DNA from: Mycobacterium avium subsp. avium
GTDB taxonomy: Bacteria > Actinomycetota > Actinomycetes > Mycobacteriales > Mycobacteriaceae
Direction: 5' to 3'
Assembly: GCF_009741445.1 (NCBI RefSeq)
Contig: NZ_CP046507.1
Span: forward strand, 4,526,001-4,590,000
Length of the DNA stretch: 64,000 nucleotides
The notes beneath the pieces were generated by a model. The model worked only from the letters and a program-made list of their open reading frames with translations, had not been told where the DNA came from and did no database searches. Made by a program: the position numbers and the translations under genes. Within the stretch, counting starts at the first letter, position 1, and each line of letters opens with the position of its first letter. Shown here in pieces: positions 7,589 to 16,316 of this stretch.

Positions 7589-8992
7589 GTGAAGCTGAAC
7601 GCACATAACCTGACCGGTCTCAAAATCCCCGTCCCGACCTATGACCGTAGCCAAATCGGCATCGGCATAGCGCATTTCGGCGTCGAGGGTTTTCATCGCG
7701 CCCACCAGGCCATGTACCTGGACCGCTTGCTGAACGACGGTCTCGCCCGGGACTGGGGCATCTGCGGTATCGGCGTGCTGCCCGACGACCGGCGCATGCG
7801 CGACGCGCTGCGCAGCCAGGACTACCTCTACACGCTGATCCTGGAACATCCCGACGGCACCCAGGAGCCGCGCGTCATCGGATCCATCGTCGACTTCCGT
7901 TACGCGCCTGAGGATCCCGGTTCCGTCGTCGATCTGCTGGCCGATCCCGCCACCCGGATCATCTCGCTCACCATCACCGAGGGCGGCTACCAGCCGCCGC
8001 TCAGCGCGGCGTTCGAGTTGGTGGCCGAGGCGCTGAATCGGCGACGGGAGCGCGGCCTGCCCTCTCCGACGATCGTCTCCTGCGACAACATCATCAAAAA
8101 CGGAGACGTGGCCCGGCGCGCCTTCACTGCCCACGCCGAGCAGGTCAATCCCGAACTCGCGCAATGGATGCGGGAGAACACCACCTTCCCCAACTCGATG
8201 GTCGACCGGATCACCCCGACGCCCACACCAGACCTCGTCGACCGGTTGGCCGCCGAGTTCGGCGTGCAGGACGCCGAGCCGGTGGTGGCCGAGCCGTTCG
8301 CCATGTGGGTGCTCGAGGACGACTTCGCCGACGGGCGGCCCCCGCTGGACAAGGCCGGCGTGCGGCTGGTCGACGACGTGGCGCCCTACGAGGCGATCAA
8401 GCTGCGGCTGCTCAACGCCGGCCATCAGGGCCTGTGCTATTTCGCCTACCTGGCCGGATACCGCGAGGTGCACGAGGCCGCGCAGGATCCGGTGATCGCG
8501 GAATTCCTTGCCCGCTACATGGATTCGGAGGCGATGCCGACGCTGCCGCGGATGCCCGGTCTGGAAGACTTCCGGGACGGCCTCATCCCCCGCTTCGCCA
8601 ACGCCTATGTGGGCGACCAGGTGGCCCGGCTGTGCGCGGACTCCTCCGACCATATCCCGAAGTGGCTGTTGCCGGTGGTGCACGACAACCTGCGCTCCGG
8701 CGGCCCGGTGCAGCTGTCCGCGGCGATCGTCGCGAGCTGGGCTCGCTACGCCGAGGGCGTCGACGAACAGGGCCGCCCGATCGAGGTGGTGGACCGGCTC
8801 GCCGACACCCTGGTGCCGCTCGCCCGCTCGCAGCGCGAGAATCCGGACGCGTTCCTGGCCAACCGTGCGGTGTTCGGCGACCTGATCGACGCACCGCGCT
8901 TCCGCGAGGCCTACCGGTGGGCCCTGGACTCGCTGCACCGGCGCGGCGCGCGCGCGACGTTGCGGGCGCTGATCGGGGCCGACGGGTCGTGA
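7589..8992 (+). CDS. Mannitol/polyol dehydrogenase family protein
   Basis: The 467-residue product matches the long-chain mannitol dehydrogenase family (about 460-490 residues): an N-terminal Rossmann domain beginning IGIGIAHFGVEGFHRAHQA, then a helical C-terminal domain carrying KLRLLNAGH at about 271-279, the family's K-x4-N-x2-H active-site motif. It should oxidise a polyol such as mannitol or arabitol to the ketose with NAD(P), in the cytosol. GTG 7589 starts the frame. The substrate cannot be told from sequence. It lies alone between the DUF732 gene and an HExxH-motif gene. Confidence 0.9.
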   Translation: MKLNAHNLTGLKIPVPTYDRSQIGIGIAHFGVEGFHRAHQAMYLDRLLNDGLARDWGICGIGVLPDDRRMRDALRSQDYLYTLILEHPDGTQEPRVIGSIVDFRYAPEDPGSVVDLLADPATRIISLTITEGGYQPPLSAAFELVAEALNRRRERGLPSPTIVSCDNIIKNGDVARRAFTAHAEQVNPELAQWMRENTTFPNSMVDRITPTPTPDLVDRLAAEFGVQDAEPVVAEPFAMWVLEDDFADGRPPLDKAGVRLVDDVAPYEAIKLRLLNAGHQGLCYFAYLAGYREVHEAAQDPVIAEFLARYMDSEAMPTLPRMPGLEDFRDGLIPRFANAYVGDQVARLCADSSDHIPKWLLPVVHDNLRSGGPVQLSAAIVASWARYAEGVDEQGRPIEVVDRLADTLVPLARSQRENPDAFLANRAVFGDLIDAPRFREAYRWALDSLHRRGARATLRALIGADGS

Positions 8993-9075
8993 GCCTGGTC
9001 GCGGGCATCGACCCGGGCACGGACCCCCGCGGCCTGACCGAGAGCGCCTAGGCTGGGCGGGGAACAGCCAAAGAC

Positions 9076-9858
9076 ATGGACGCACAGGGCTATTGCGCGC
9101 GGTGGCGGCAGAACGCCGATCGTCGAGGCGTGGCCGCGCGGGTGGTCGACGAGATCGTCCGGCGCCACGGCATCACCCCGGCGCGCTTCGCGGTGCTCGA
9201 GACCCTTACCGAGTTCCGGGACCCGCTCGGCAAATCGTATTTCCTGCTGCGCCCGGACACCCCCGGCGAGCACGCCCGGGAGGCGGTGCTGATGACCTAC
9301 ATCCTCAATGCCGGCACCGATTACGGGATTGGCAAGGCGCCCACGGACTTTCCACCCACCCCCTATAGCGCCGTGGAGGCGGTGCGCATCATCGCCCGCC
9401 AGCACGCCAACGACTGGAGCTATCGCCGCGACGTCCGGTTCGTGCACCGCAACGGAGCTCGCCTGGTCACCACCCCCAACGGCATGCTGATGGGATTGGG
9501 CGGCAACGGGATTCAACGGCTGTTCAGCGCGCGGGGCGGTACCACCTGGGGCGACATCTTCATGGTCAACCTGGGCCGGCTGGCCGACCCGGTCGACCAG
9601 CTGCACCGGATCATCCGCTCCGGACGCGCCTGGGGCCGGGACGCGCACGGCGTCCCGCGCGCCGCCCACCTCGACCTGGACCGCTTGTTGCACCACGAGG
9701 AACGGCACGCCGCGCAGTGGGCGGCCCGCGGTTATTTCGGCATGCTCACCGGCTACGGCCGGGAGTTGTTCCGCGAGTTGGCTTTTCGGGTGGTCAACCG
9801 ATTCGAGGAGGACGCGGGATTGTGCGACGGGGGCTACAGGGCGTCGATCCCGTGGTAG
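9076..9858 (+). CDS. Conserved hypothetical protein with an HExxH motif
   Basis: The 260-residue product has no family I can name with certainty. Near residue 208 it reads LLHHEERHAAQWA, an H-E-x-x-H zinc-peptidase motif on a predicted helix. The N-terminal half (ITPARFAVLE, DYGIGKAPTDFPP) looks globular and no signal peptide is visible. Only the motif and its helical context suggest a metalloprotease; similar motifs occur by chance. ATG 9076 starts the frame. Its last 25 bases overlap the convergent GAP-family gene. Confidence 0.7.
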   Translation: MDAQGYCARWRQNADRRGVAARVVDEIVRRHGITPARFAVLETLTEFRDPLGKSYFLLRPDTPGEHAREAVLMTYILNAGTDYGIGKAPTDFPPTPYSAVEAVRIIARQHANDWSYRRDVRFVHRNGARLVTTPNGMLMGLGGNGIQRLFSARGGTTWGDIFMVNLGRLADPVDQLHRIIRSGRAWGRDAHGVPRAAHLDLDRLLHHEERHAAQWAARGYFGMLTGYGRELFRELAFRVVNRFEEDAGLCDGGYRASIPW

Positions 9859-10505
9859 AGCACCATCGCGCCGATCACCACCAGGACCGCCGCGAGCAGG
9901 GCGGCGTTGTTGCGGTCCATCCAGTCCCGGAGCCGGGCCAGCGCGTCGTCGAGGCGGCTGCCGGCCGCCAGATAGGCCAGTATCGGGATCGCGACGCTGG
10001 ACGCCGCGACCGCGACGAAGAACAGCGCGGCCATCCAGTCGCCGATCGGGCCGAGTCCGCTGCTGCCGATGGCCAATCCGGCCGGGACGCAGATGAGCGC
10101 CACATCCGGGCGCACGACCGCGAGCACCGCCCCGGTGATGCCGGCGCGGGCCGGGGTGATGCTGGCGAATGACCGCATCCAGGCCGGCGACTCGCTGTGC
10201 CGGTGCCGGGTGTGCCACCGGAAAATGCCGTAGCCGATCAGCCCCGCCCCCAACACCACCCGCAGCCACGACGACCACCGCGGCGGCGACCTGTCCAGGC
10301 CGCCGAGCAGGTGCGAGGCCGCGACGGCGAGCGCGGTCAGCGCGGCCAGGCTCAGCAGCCAGCCGCCCAGGAACGCCAGGCTGCTCGGCCGCGGCCGCGG
10401 CGCCTGCAGCACCAGCACCGCCGGGATGACGGTGAGCGGCGACAACGAGATGACCAGCCCCAGCGGCACCAGCCCGGTCAGCACGGTGCCCCAGCTTCCT
10501 GCCAT
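9834..10505 (-). CDS. GAP-family integral membrane protein (first of two)
   Basis: From ATG 10505 the 223-residue product has about six membrane segments. Hallmarks include VISLSPLTVIPAVLVLQAPRPRP at the N-terminus and FLGGWLLSLAAL. It is a close paralogue of 10557-11231, aligning from MAGSWGTVL against MEPSWASVL. GAP/Sap proteins of mycobacteria are linked to the transport or addressing of surface peptidoglycolipids, so a lipid export role is an inference. GTG 10523 is an alternative start. The 3' end overlaps the HExxH gene by 25 bases. Confidence 0.88.
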   Translation of the reverse strand: MAGSWGTVLTGLVPLGLVISLSPLTVIPAVLVLQAPRPRPSSLAFLGGWLLSLAALTALAVAASHLLGGLDRSPPRWSSWLRVVLGAGLIGYGIFRWHTRHRHSESPAWMRSFASITPARAGITGAVLAVVRPDVALICVPAGLAIGSSGLGPIGDWMAALFFVAVAASSVAIPILAYLAAGSRLDDALARLRDWMDRNNAALLAAVLVVIGAMVLYHGIDAL

Positions 10506-10556
10506 GAGCGGCAATCCTGCCACCGCCGCGCCGATGTGACACCGAAACGCGCCGGG

Positions 10557-11231
10557 TCAGGCCAGCGCGCGAATCCCGTTGTAGAGCACGATCAACCCGA
10601 TCAGCAGCAGGATGACCGCCAGCATCGCGTCGTGGTTGGCTTCCATCCACGCTTTGAGGCGCTCCAGCGCATCGTCGAAGCGGTCCCCGGCACCGACGTA
10701 GACCAGGATCGGGACGGCCACCGTCGACGCGGCCAGCACGACGAAGATCGCGGCGGCGACCAGCTGGGCGCCCGCGCTCAGGCTGCTGTTGCCGACGGCC
10801 AAACCGGCTGCCGCACACAGGATGAGCACCTCGGGCCGCAGCGGCACCAGCACCGCCCCCACCACCCCGGCCCGCACCGGCGACAGCGCGGCGAACGAGC
10901 GCATCCAGCGCGGCATGCTGCGCTGCCGGTGCCGGGTGAACCAGTGGTAGGCGGCCAACGCGAGGAGCGCGACCCCGAAGACCAGCCGCACCCAGGACGC
11001 CCATTTCGGCGGGGTCGCGTGCAAGCCGCTGAGCAGCTCCGAACCACCGACGAACGCGGTGGTGAGCCCGACCAGGCCCAGCACCCAGCCGCCGAGGAAG
11101 GCGAGGCTGGCCGGGCGCGGGCGGGGCGCGTGCAACACCAGCACCGCGGGAATGACCGTGATCGGCGAGAGCGCGATGACCGCCGCCAGCGCCACCAGCT
11201 TGCTCAGCACCGATGCCCAACTTGGTTCCAC
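10557..11231 (-). CDS. GAP-family integral membrane protein (second of two)
   Basis: The 224-residue product has about six membrane segments and the same signature (VIALSPITVIPAVLVLHAPRPRP, FLGGWVLGLVGL) as its downstream paralogue, from which it is separated by 51 bases. The loop LRDW/LKAWMEANHDA precedes the last helix in both. GTG 11231 is the start used; no strong ribosome site is visible. Probable role: envelope lipid addressing with its tandem partner, perhaps as a heteromer. Confidence 0.88.
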   Translation of the reverse strand: MEPSWASVLSKLVALAAVIALSPITVIPAVLVLHAPRPRPASLAFLGGWVLGLVGLTTAFVGGSELLSGLHATPPKWASWVRLVFGVALLALAAYHWFTRHRQRSMPRWMRSFAALSPVRAGVVGAVLVPLRPEVLILCAAAGLAVGNSSLSAGAQLVAAAIFVVLAASTVAVPILVYVGAGDRFDDALERLKAWMEANHDAMLAVILLLIGLIVLYNGIRALA

Positions 11232-11278
11232 GGGCAGCCATCATCGCATCGGCGCGACACCGGCGCATGGCTGCGCCG

Positions 11279-11584
11279 TCAGCCCTTGCGGCGCAGCGTC
11301 CAGGCCGGCACCCAGTGCGTCACGGTCCGGCATTTGGCGCCGTAGGCCACCGGATAGGTGACCAGGCCCCACCAGTCGCCCTGCTCGCACAGCGCCCAGC
11401 AACTCAGCCGCCCCTCCACCACCTTGTGCAGTTGCAGACCGTTGGGCTGATACCGCCCCGAGCGGTGCGGCTGGCGCGGGAACAGCACGGTCAGATCGAC
11501 CAGCACGGCGATCGGCGGGCGCACCACCCGAAACGGGCTGCGCACCGGTTGGCCGTTGTATCCGATCGACGCGAGCGGATCCAT
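11279..11584 (-). CDS. Conserved hypothetical protein, 101 residues
   Basis: ATG 11584 gives a short product (MDPLASIGYNGQPVRSPFRV at the start) with three cysteines (SCWALCEQG and AKCRTV) and several tryptophans (DWWGLV, HWVPAW). The cysteines and aromatics suggest a small folded domain. I do not recognise a family. It reads away from the GT-C gene (start 11661), leaving 76 bases for both promoters. The frame is open further upstream but that stretch overlaps the divergent gene and is not used. Confidence 0.65.
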   Translation of the reverse strand: MDPLASIGYNGQPVRSPFRVVRPPIAVLVDLTVLFPRQPHRSGRYQPNGLQLHKVVEGRLSCWALCEQGDWWGLVTYPVAYGAKCRTVTHWVPAWTLRRKG

Positions 11585-11660
11585 CGATCGATCATACGTT
11601 CGAATCCTGAGGTGTCCGGGTACGCCGGGTGGCCCGACGGGCGTCTGGCAACATGGCGGT

Positions 11661-13181
11661 GTGTCCAGCCCGACCCGTCCGGCGGTACCGGCCGCGCTGG
11701 ACCCGTGGATCGTTGCGGCGCTGGCCGCCGCGGTGAGCCTGGCCGGGGCCGCGCGGCCGTCCTTCTGGTACGACGAGGCCGCGACCATCTCGGCCTCCTA
11801 CAGCCGGTCGCTGACCCAGATGTGGCACATGCTGGGCAATGTCGACGCCGTGCACGGCCTGTACTACCTGCTCATGCACGGCTGGTTCCGGCTCGTCCCG
11901 CCCACCGAGTTCTGGTCGCGCGCCCCCAGCGGGCTGGCGGTGGGGGCCGCCGCGGCCGGCGTCGTCGTGCTGGGCAGGCAGTTCTCGTCGCGCACGGTCG
12001 CGGTGGCCTCCGGTGTTTTCTGCGCGGTGTTGCCGCGCACCACCTGGGCCGGCGTCGAGGCCCGGCCGTATGCCCTGTCGATGATGGCCGCGGTGTGGCT
12101 GAGCGCGCTGCTGGTTTTCGCCGCCCGCCGCCAATCCCGTTGGCCGTGGCTGTGTTTCGGCCTCGCCCTGGTGTGCTCGGTGCTGCTCGACGCGTACATC
12201 GCGCTGCTGCTCGCGGCGTACGCCGTCTTCGTCGGCGTCTGCTGTCGCAGCCGAACGGTGTTGTGGCGCTTCGGCATCAGCTCGGCGGTGGCGGTGGTCA
12301 TGCTGCTGCCGTTCCTGCTGACGGTGGCCGGGCAGGCGCACCAGATCAGCTGGGTGGCAGCGATCGGGCACCGCACCATCGAAGACGTGGTGATGCAGCA
12401 GTATTTCGAACGCAGCCCGCCGTTCGCCGTGCTGTCGGCGCTGCTGATCTGCGCGGCAATCGCGTTGTGGCTCAGCCGGTCCGCGCCGCTGGGGCCCTCG
12501 GAGCGGCAACTGCTGGTGCTGGCGACGTGCTGGGTCGGGATACCGACCGCGGCGATCGTGGCCTACTCGGCGCTGGTGCATCCGATCTACACGCCCCGCT
12601 ACCTGTGCTTCACCGCGCCGGCGATGGCGCTGATCCTGGGCGTCTGCAGCGCCGCGATAGCCGCCAAGCCCTGGGTGACCACCGCCGTGGTCGGTGTTTT
12701 CGCTATCGCTGCGGCACCGAATTATATTCGGGCACAGCGCAATCCGTATGCCAAGTATGGGATGGACTACAGCCAGGTTGCCGATCTGATCACCGCGAAG
12801 GCCGCACCCGGCGATTGCCTGCTGGTCAACGACACGGTGACGTTCATGCCCGCCCCGATGCGACCGCTGCTGGCGGCGCGCCCGGACGCGTATCGCAAGC
12901 TGATCGATCTCACGCTGTGGCAGCGGGCCGTCGACCGCAACGACGTCTTCGACACCAACCTGATCCCCGAGGTGGTGGCCGGGCCGTTGAGCCACTGCGC
13001 CGTGCTGTGGATCATCACCCAGGCCGACTCGTCCGAGCCGGCGCACCAGCAGGGCCCGGCGCTGCCGCCGGGCCCGGTCTACGGGGCGACGCCCGCCTTC
13101 GCGGTGCCGCACGACCTAGGCTTCCGGCTGGTCGAGCGCTGGCAGTTCAACCTGGTTCAGGTGTTCGAGGCCACGAGGTGA
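11661..13181 (+). CDS. GT-C fold membrane glycosyltransferase (GT39-like)
   Basis: From GTG 11661 the 506-residue product has about ten membrane segments. After the first helix it carries FWYDEAATIS, an acidic Asp-Glu motif at the position where GT-C enzymes bind the lipid-phosphate sugar donor. A periplasmic C-terminal part (from about 370) contains a few cysteines. The family transfers mannose or arabinose from polyprenyl-phosphate donors to wall glycans or proteins. The acceptor is unknown. The start is chosen to avoid reading through the divergent promoter; ATG 11556 would overlap the neighbour. Confidence 0.82.
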   Translation: MSSPTRPAVPAALDPWIVAALAAAVSLAGAARPSFWYDEAATISASYSRSLTQMWHMLGNVDAVHGLYYLLMHGWFRLVPPTEFWSRAPSGLAVGAAAAGVVVLGRQFSSRTVAVASGVFCAVLPRTTWAGVEARPYALSMMAAVWLSALLVFAARRQSRWPWLCFGLALVCSVLLDAYIALLLAAYAVFVGVCCRSRTVLWRFGISSAVAVVMLLPFLLTVAGQAHQISWVAAIGHRTIEDVVMQQYFERSPPFAVLSALLICAAIALWLSRSAPLGPSERQLLVLATCWVGIPTAAIVAYSALVHPIYTPRYLCFTAPAMALILGVCSAAIAAKPWVTTAVVGVFAIAAAPNYIRAQRNPYAKYGMDYSQVADLITAKAAPGDCLLVNDTVTFMPAPMRPLLAARPDAYRKLIDLTLWQRAVDRNDVFDTNLIPEVVAGPLSHCAVLWIITQADSSEPAHQQGPALPPGPVYGATPAFAVPHDLGFRLVERWQFNLVQVFEATR

Positions 13182-13184
13182 GCG

Positions 13185-14003
13185 CTACCAGATGCGGATG
13201 TAGTCGATCAGCATCGACGACGGGAACACGCCCGCCGCGGGGTCACCGGCGCCCACCCCGCCGACGGCGAGGGTGAACATCGGCGTCATCCAGTAGCCGG
13301 GGTTGTTGAACGGCCAGCGGAAGTCGTCGGGCGCGCCGCCGGCGACGTGGATGGGTTTGTTGGGCACCTTGAAGTACTCGGCCCCGTCCCGCGAGAACTC
13401 GAATCCCTCTTCGCCCCAATGCATTCGCCAGGTGTGCCAGTTGCCGTCGACCAGGCCGGGAATCGATTTGCCTTCCCACGTCTTGCCGTTGGAGGCGGCG
13501 TGCACGGTGGTGCCCGGTGGCCACTGGCCGTTGCCGTACCACTCGAAGATGTCCACCTCGCCGTCGGGCAGCGGGTCCTCGTTGACTCCCCAGAACGACG
13601 GCCAAAGGCCGGGGAACAGGCAGTCCAGCTTGATCCGCGCCTCCCAGGTCTGGTTGATCATGCTGCGGAAATTGCCGCGCAGCTTGCCGCTGTAGTAGCC
13701 CATCTCCTGGGTGGCGCACAACACCAGGTTGGAATTGCCGTCCTGGAACACGTTTCGGCGGTCGTCGCGGTAGATCCCGGCCACCGGCGGGAACACGTCG
13801 TCCTGCCAGGTCTGGATGGTCCACTTGCCCGGATCGGGCGGCGAGCCGGCGGGACCGTCGAACTCGTCGGCGAAGATGTAGGGCCCGCCCCCGGCCGACG
13901 GCGGCGCTTCGGGCGCCGGCGGGGTGGCCCAGGCGCCGGGCAGGCGCATCGCAGCTCCCAGCATGCCGATTCCCGACATCAACATCATGCTGCGACGATC
14001 CAT
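13185..14003 (-). CDS. Secreted GH16 family beta-glucanase-like protein (Rv0315 homologue)
   Basis: The 272-residue product starts at ATG 14003 with MDRRSMMLMSGIGM, a possible twin-arginine signal ending near AWATPP. The GH16 domain follows: FADEFDG, then the catalytic motif GEVDIFEWYG with Glu149 (nucleophile), Asp151 and Glu154 (acid/base), then WHTWRMHWGEEG. The family cleaves beta-1,3(1,4)-glucans, though mycobacterial substrates are unclear. The M. tuberculosis homologue Rv0315 is annotated as a beta-1,3-glucanase precursor. The gene converges on the glycosyltransferase with only three bases between stops. Confidence 0.92.
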   Translation of the reverse strand: MDRRSMMLMSGIGMLGAAMRLPGAWATPPAPEAPPSAGGGPYIFADEFDGPAGSPPDPGKWTIQTWQDDVFPPVAGIYRDDRRNVFQDGNSNLVLCATQEMGYYSGKLRGNFRSMINQTWEARIKLDCLFPGLWPSFWGVNEDPLPDGEVDIFEWYGNGQWPPGTTVHAASNGKTWEGKSIPGLVDGNWHTWRMHWGEEGFEFSRDGAEYFKVPNKPIHVAGGAPDDFRWPFNNPGYWMTPMFTLAVGGVGAGDPAAGVFPSSMLIDYIRIW

Positions 14004-14121
14004 CTAGTAACCACCAATCGTTCGATGCCGGCCCGTCATGCGCGGCGCGATCTCCCCAAGCAACTCTCGCAAACGGTGTTATGAAACCACGCGCCGGGGT
14101 TGGGCCGCATCCCGCGCCCGG

Positions 14122-15141
14122 TCAGCCGGCGCCGGGTTCGCTGAGCTTGACCAGCGTCTTGCCGATGTTGACGCCGGTGAACAGCCCGTTGAGGGCGTCG
14201 ACGCAGGATTCGATGCCCTCAAAGATGGTCTGCCGGTGGTGAAGTCGGCCCTCGGCCTCCCACTTCCGCAGCGCGGCGAACGCCTCGTCGAAGCGGCCCC
14301 ACTGGTCGAGCGCGTTGAACCCCTGCATCAGCGCGGTCTTGGACAGCAGGTTCACGTAGTTGGCCGGGCCGGGATGGTCCCCGGTCAGGTAGCTGGAGAT
14401 GACGCCGCACAGCACCACCCGGGCGCGGGGGGCCAGCCGACCCAGCACGGCGTCCAGGATGGGCCCGCCCACGTTGTCGAAGTAGACGTCGACGCGGCGC
14501 GGGCAATGCTGTTTGAGCGCCGCCGCGACGTCGTCGTTCTTGTAGTCGATGCACGCGTCGAACCCGAAGTCCGCCACCACCGCACGGCATTTCTCCGGTC
14601 CCCCGGCGATGCCCACCACCCGGGCGCCGGCGATCTTGGCGATCTGCCCGGCGATCGACCCGGTGGCGCCCGCGGCCGCCGACACCACCACCGTCTCGCC
14701 GGGCTGCGGGCGGCCGATGTCGGTCATCCCGAAATAGGCGGTGGCGCCGGTCGGTCCGTACACCGACATGATCGCCAGCTGGTCGTCCTCGCCGGGAATC
14801 GGCGTGCTGAACAGGTCGTCGCGGATGATCGCGTACTCCTGGAATCCGGTCAGCGTGGTGACCACGTCGCCGACGGCGAACGCGTCACAGCGCGAGGCCA
14901 CCACCTCGCCGATCCCGGCCGCGCGAATGACCTCACCCAACTGCACCGGCGGCAGGTAGCTGGGCTGGTCGTCGAGCCAGGTGCGCGCCGCGGCGTCGAT
15001 GCCGACGTAGGTGGTCCGCAGCAGCGCCTCCCCCTCGGCGGGTTCCGGGGCGGGGGTGGTGACCAGTTCGGTGTCGTCCGGCCGGACCAGTCCGGAGGGG
15101 CGGCGACGCAGCAGGATCTGGCGGTTCGGCAAATCGGGCAC
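14122..15141 (-). CDS. NADP-dependent MDR oxidoreductase (prostaglandin reductase/leukotriene dehydrogenase-like)
   Basis: From GTG 15141 (AGGA upstream) the 339-residue product has the MDR layout: catalytic domain, then Rossmann fold with VVVSAAAGATGSIAGQIAKI, then YFDNVGGPILDAVLG. The opening PNRQILLRRRPSGLVRPDD and YVGIDAAARTWL are typical of the zinc-free alkenal/one oxidoreductase branch. It probably reduces the C=C bond of enones with NADPH in the cytosol. ATG 15189 would add 16 residues and crowd the divergent gene at 15199. Confidence 0.9.
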   Translation of the reverse strand: MPDLPNRQILLRRRPSGLVRPDDTELVTTPAPEPAEGEALLRTTYVGIDAAARTWLDDQPSYLPPVQLGEVIRAAGIGEVVASRCDAFAVGDVVTTLTGFQEYAIIRDDLFSTPIPGEDDQLAIMSVYGPTGATAYFGMTDIGRPQPGETVVVSAAAGATGSIAGQIAKIAGARVVGIAGGPEKCRAVVADFGFDACIDYKNDDVAAALKQHCPRRVDVYFDNVGGPILDAVLGRLAPRARVVLCGVISSYLTGDHPGPANYVNLLSKTALMQGFNALDQWGRFDEAFAALRKWEAEGRLHHRQTIFEGIESCVDALNGLFTGVNIGKTLVKLSEPGAG

Positions 15142-15198
15142 GGTCCTAAAAACTACCGAACGGGCCGAAACCGCAGAAGGGAATGGCATATTCAATCC

Positions 15199-15861
15199 AT
15201 GGCAGCAAACGACGACCCGGAGGAGCGGATCCGGGAACTCGAGCGTCCGCTCGCCGACTCGGCGCGGGCCTCCGAGCAGGGCAGCGCGCCGTCCACCGGC
15301 CCGGGCTACCCTCCTGCGCCGGCGCCGTGGTCCTACGGCGGGCCCGTCCCCGGCCCGCCCGGGCAACGCCCGTCGGGCAACCGGGTGTGGTGGGTGGTGG
15401 GCACCCTCATCGCCGTCGGCGTGCTGGCCCTGGCCGGCGGCATCGCAGCCTTTGCGGCACACCAGCTTTCGGGGGTGAAGTCGATCATCAACTCGCCGCC
15501 CACCATCTCCAGGACGTTCGGCCCGCCGCCGGGCATCTCGACGACGCCGGCCCCCTCGACGTCCCGCCGGACGCCGACGTCACCGGCCGCGCCGCCGGGC
15601 ACCGAGCTCAGCGTCGCCGGGATCAACGAGAACCGCACGCTGGCCTGTGACGACAACCCAGTCAGCGTCAGCGGCGTGTCCAACACCGTGGTGATCACGG
15701 GGCATTGCACCAGCCTGTCGGTGTCGGGCGTGCAGAACACGGTCACAGTCGAGGCGGTCGAGCGCATCGACGCCTCGGGCTTCAACAACAAGGTCACCTA
15801 CCACTCGGGCACACCGAGCATCAGCAACTCGGGTGGCTCGAACGTGGTCGGCCGCGGCTGA
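15199..15861 (+). CDS. DUF3060 membrane-anchored protein (Rv0314c homologue)
   Basis: The 220-residue product has a Pro-rich cytoplasmic N-terminus, one membrane helix at about 62-88 (VVGTLIAVGVLALAGGIAAF), a Ser/Thr/Pro linker and a C-terminal domain of short repeats: CDDNPVSVSGVSNTVVITG, LSVSGVQNTVTVE, IDASGFNNKVTYH. These repeats form the beta-helix-like DUF3060 domain, exposed outside the membrane. Function unknown. It converges on the Rv0313-type gene with three bases between stops. Confidence 0.88.
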   Translation: MAANDDPEERIRELERPLADSARASEQGSAPSTGPGYPPAPAPWSYGGPVPGPPGQRPSGNRVWWVVGTLIAVGVLALAGGIAAFAAHQLSGVKSIINSPPTISRTFGPPPGISTTPAPSTSRRTPTSPAAPPGTELSVAGINENRTLACDDNPVSVSGVSNTVVITGHCTSLSVSGVQNTVTVEAVERIDASGFNNKVTYHSGTPSISNSGGSNVVGRG

Positions 15862-15864
15862 CGG

Positions 15865-16251
15865 TCAGCCGGGCTGTTCGGGATCGTCGTCGAGGACGCT
15901 GACCGCGATGCCGTACGGCAGGAAGCGCACCTTGCGTTTGGGGTCGACGTTGTCCTTGTTGGCCCGCAGCGCGTCGAGCTCGGTGGCGAAGACCTGTTCG
16001 ACGTGCGCGCCGCCGCCGGCGTCCACGGTGTAGATGGCCCACACCCCGTCGCCGGCTTCCCCGGCGGTCTCCGGCGCGGGGCGACCCCGCCGCGACAGGT
16101 CCTCGAAAAGGGAGGACCAGCCGGTCCGAGCGCCCGGAGCGGCGACGAACTTGCTGACCCGCTCGAACACCTCGCGCAGCCCTTCGCTGCCCTCGCGGAT
16201 CATCCGATCGAACTCGTCGGGGTCGAATCCGAACCCACCCTGCTCGCCCAC
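15865..16251 (-). CDS. Conserved hypothetical protein (Rv0313 homologue)
   Basis: The 128-residue product starts at GTG 16251 directly behind GGAGGTCGC. It opens with FGFDPDEFDRMIREGSEGLR and ends with KDNVDPKRKVRFLPYGIAVSVLDDD. It is soluble, with no signal peptide or membrane helix. Length and position match Rv0313 of M. tuberculosis, beside the Rv0312 homologue. Function is unknown. It is probably cotranscribed with the two upstream membrane genes on the same strand. Confidence 0.85.
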   Translation of the reverse strand: MGEQGGFGFDPDEFDRMIREGSEGLREVFERVSKFVAAPGARTGWSSLFEDLSRRGRPAPETAGEAGDGVWAIYTVDAGGGAHVEQVFATELDALRANKDNVDPKRKVRFLPYGIAVSVLDDDPEQPG

Positions 16252-16316
16252 GCGACCTCCTTGCCGCTCGTGCCGTACCTGCCAGTGTGCGCCCGGCCGG
16301 CCGGGTGTGCCAGGTG

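Noticed and set aside
8911..11268. 785-residue open frame on the minus strand
   Set aside because: Arg/Ala-rich shadow over the mannitol dehydrogenase end, the HExxH gene and both GAP genes.
11213..13276. 687-residue open frame on the plus strand
   Set aside because: Shadow in a wrong frame across the glycosyltransferase gene; composition is not protein-like.
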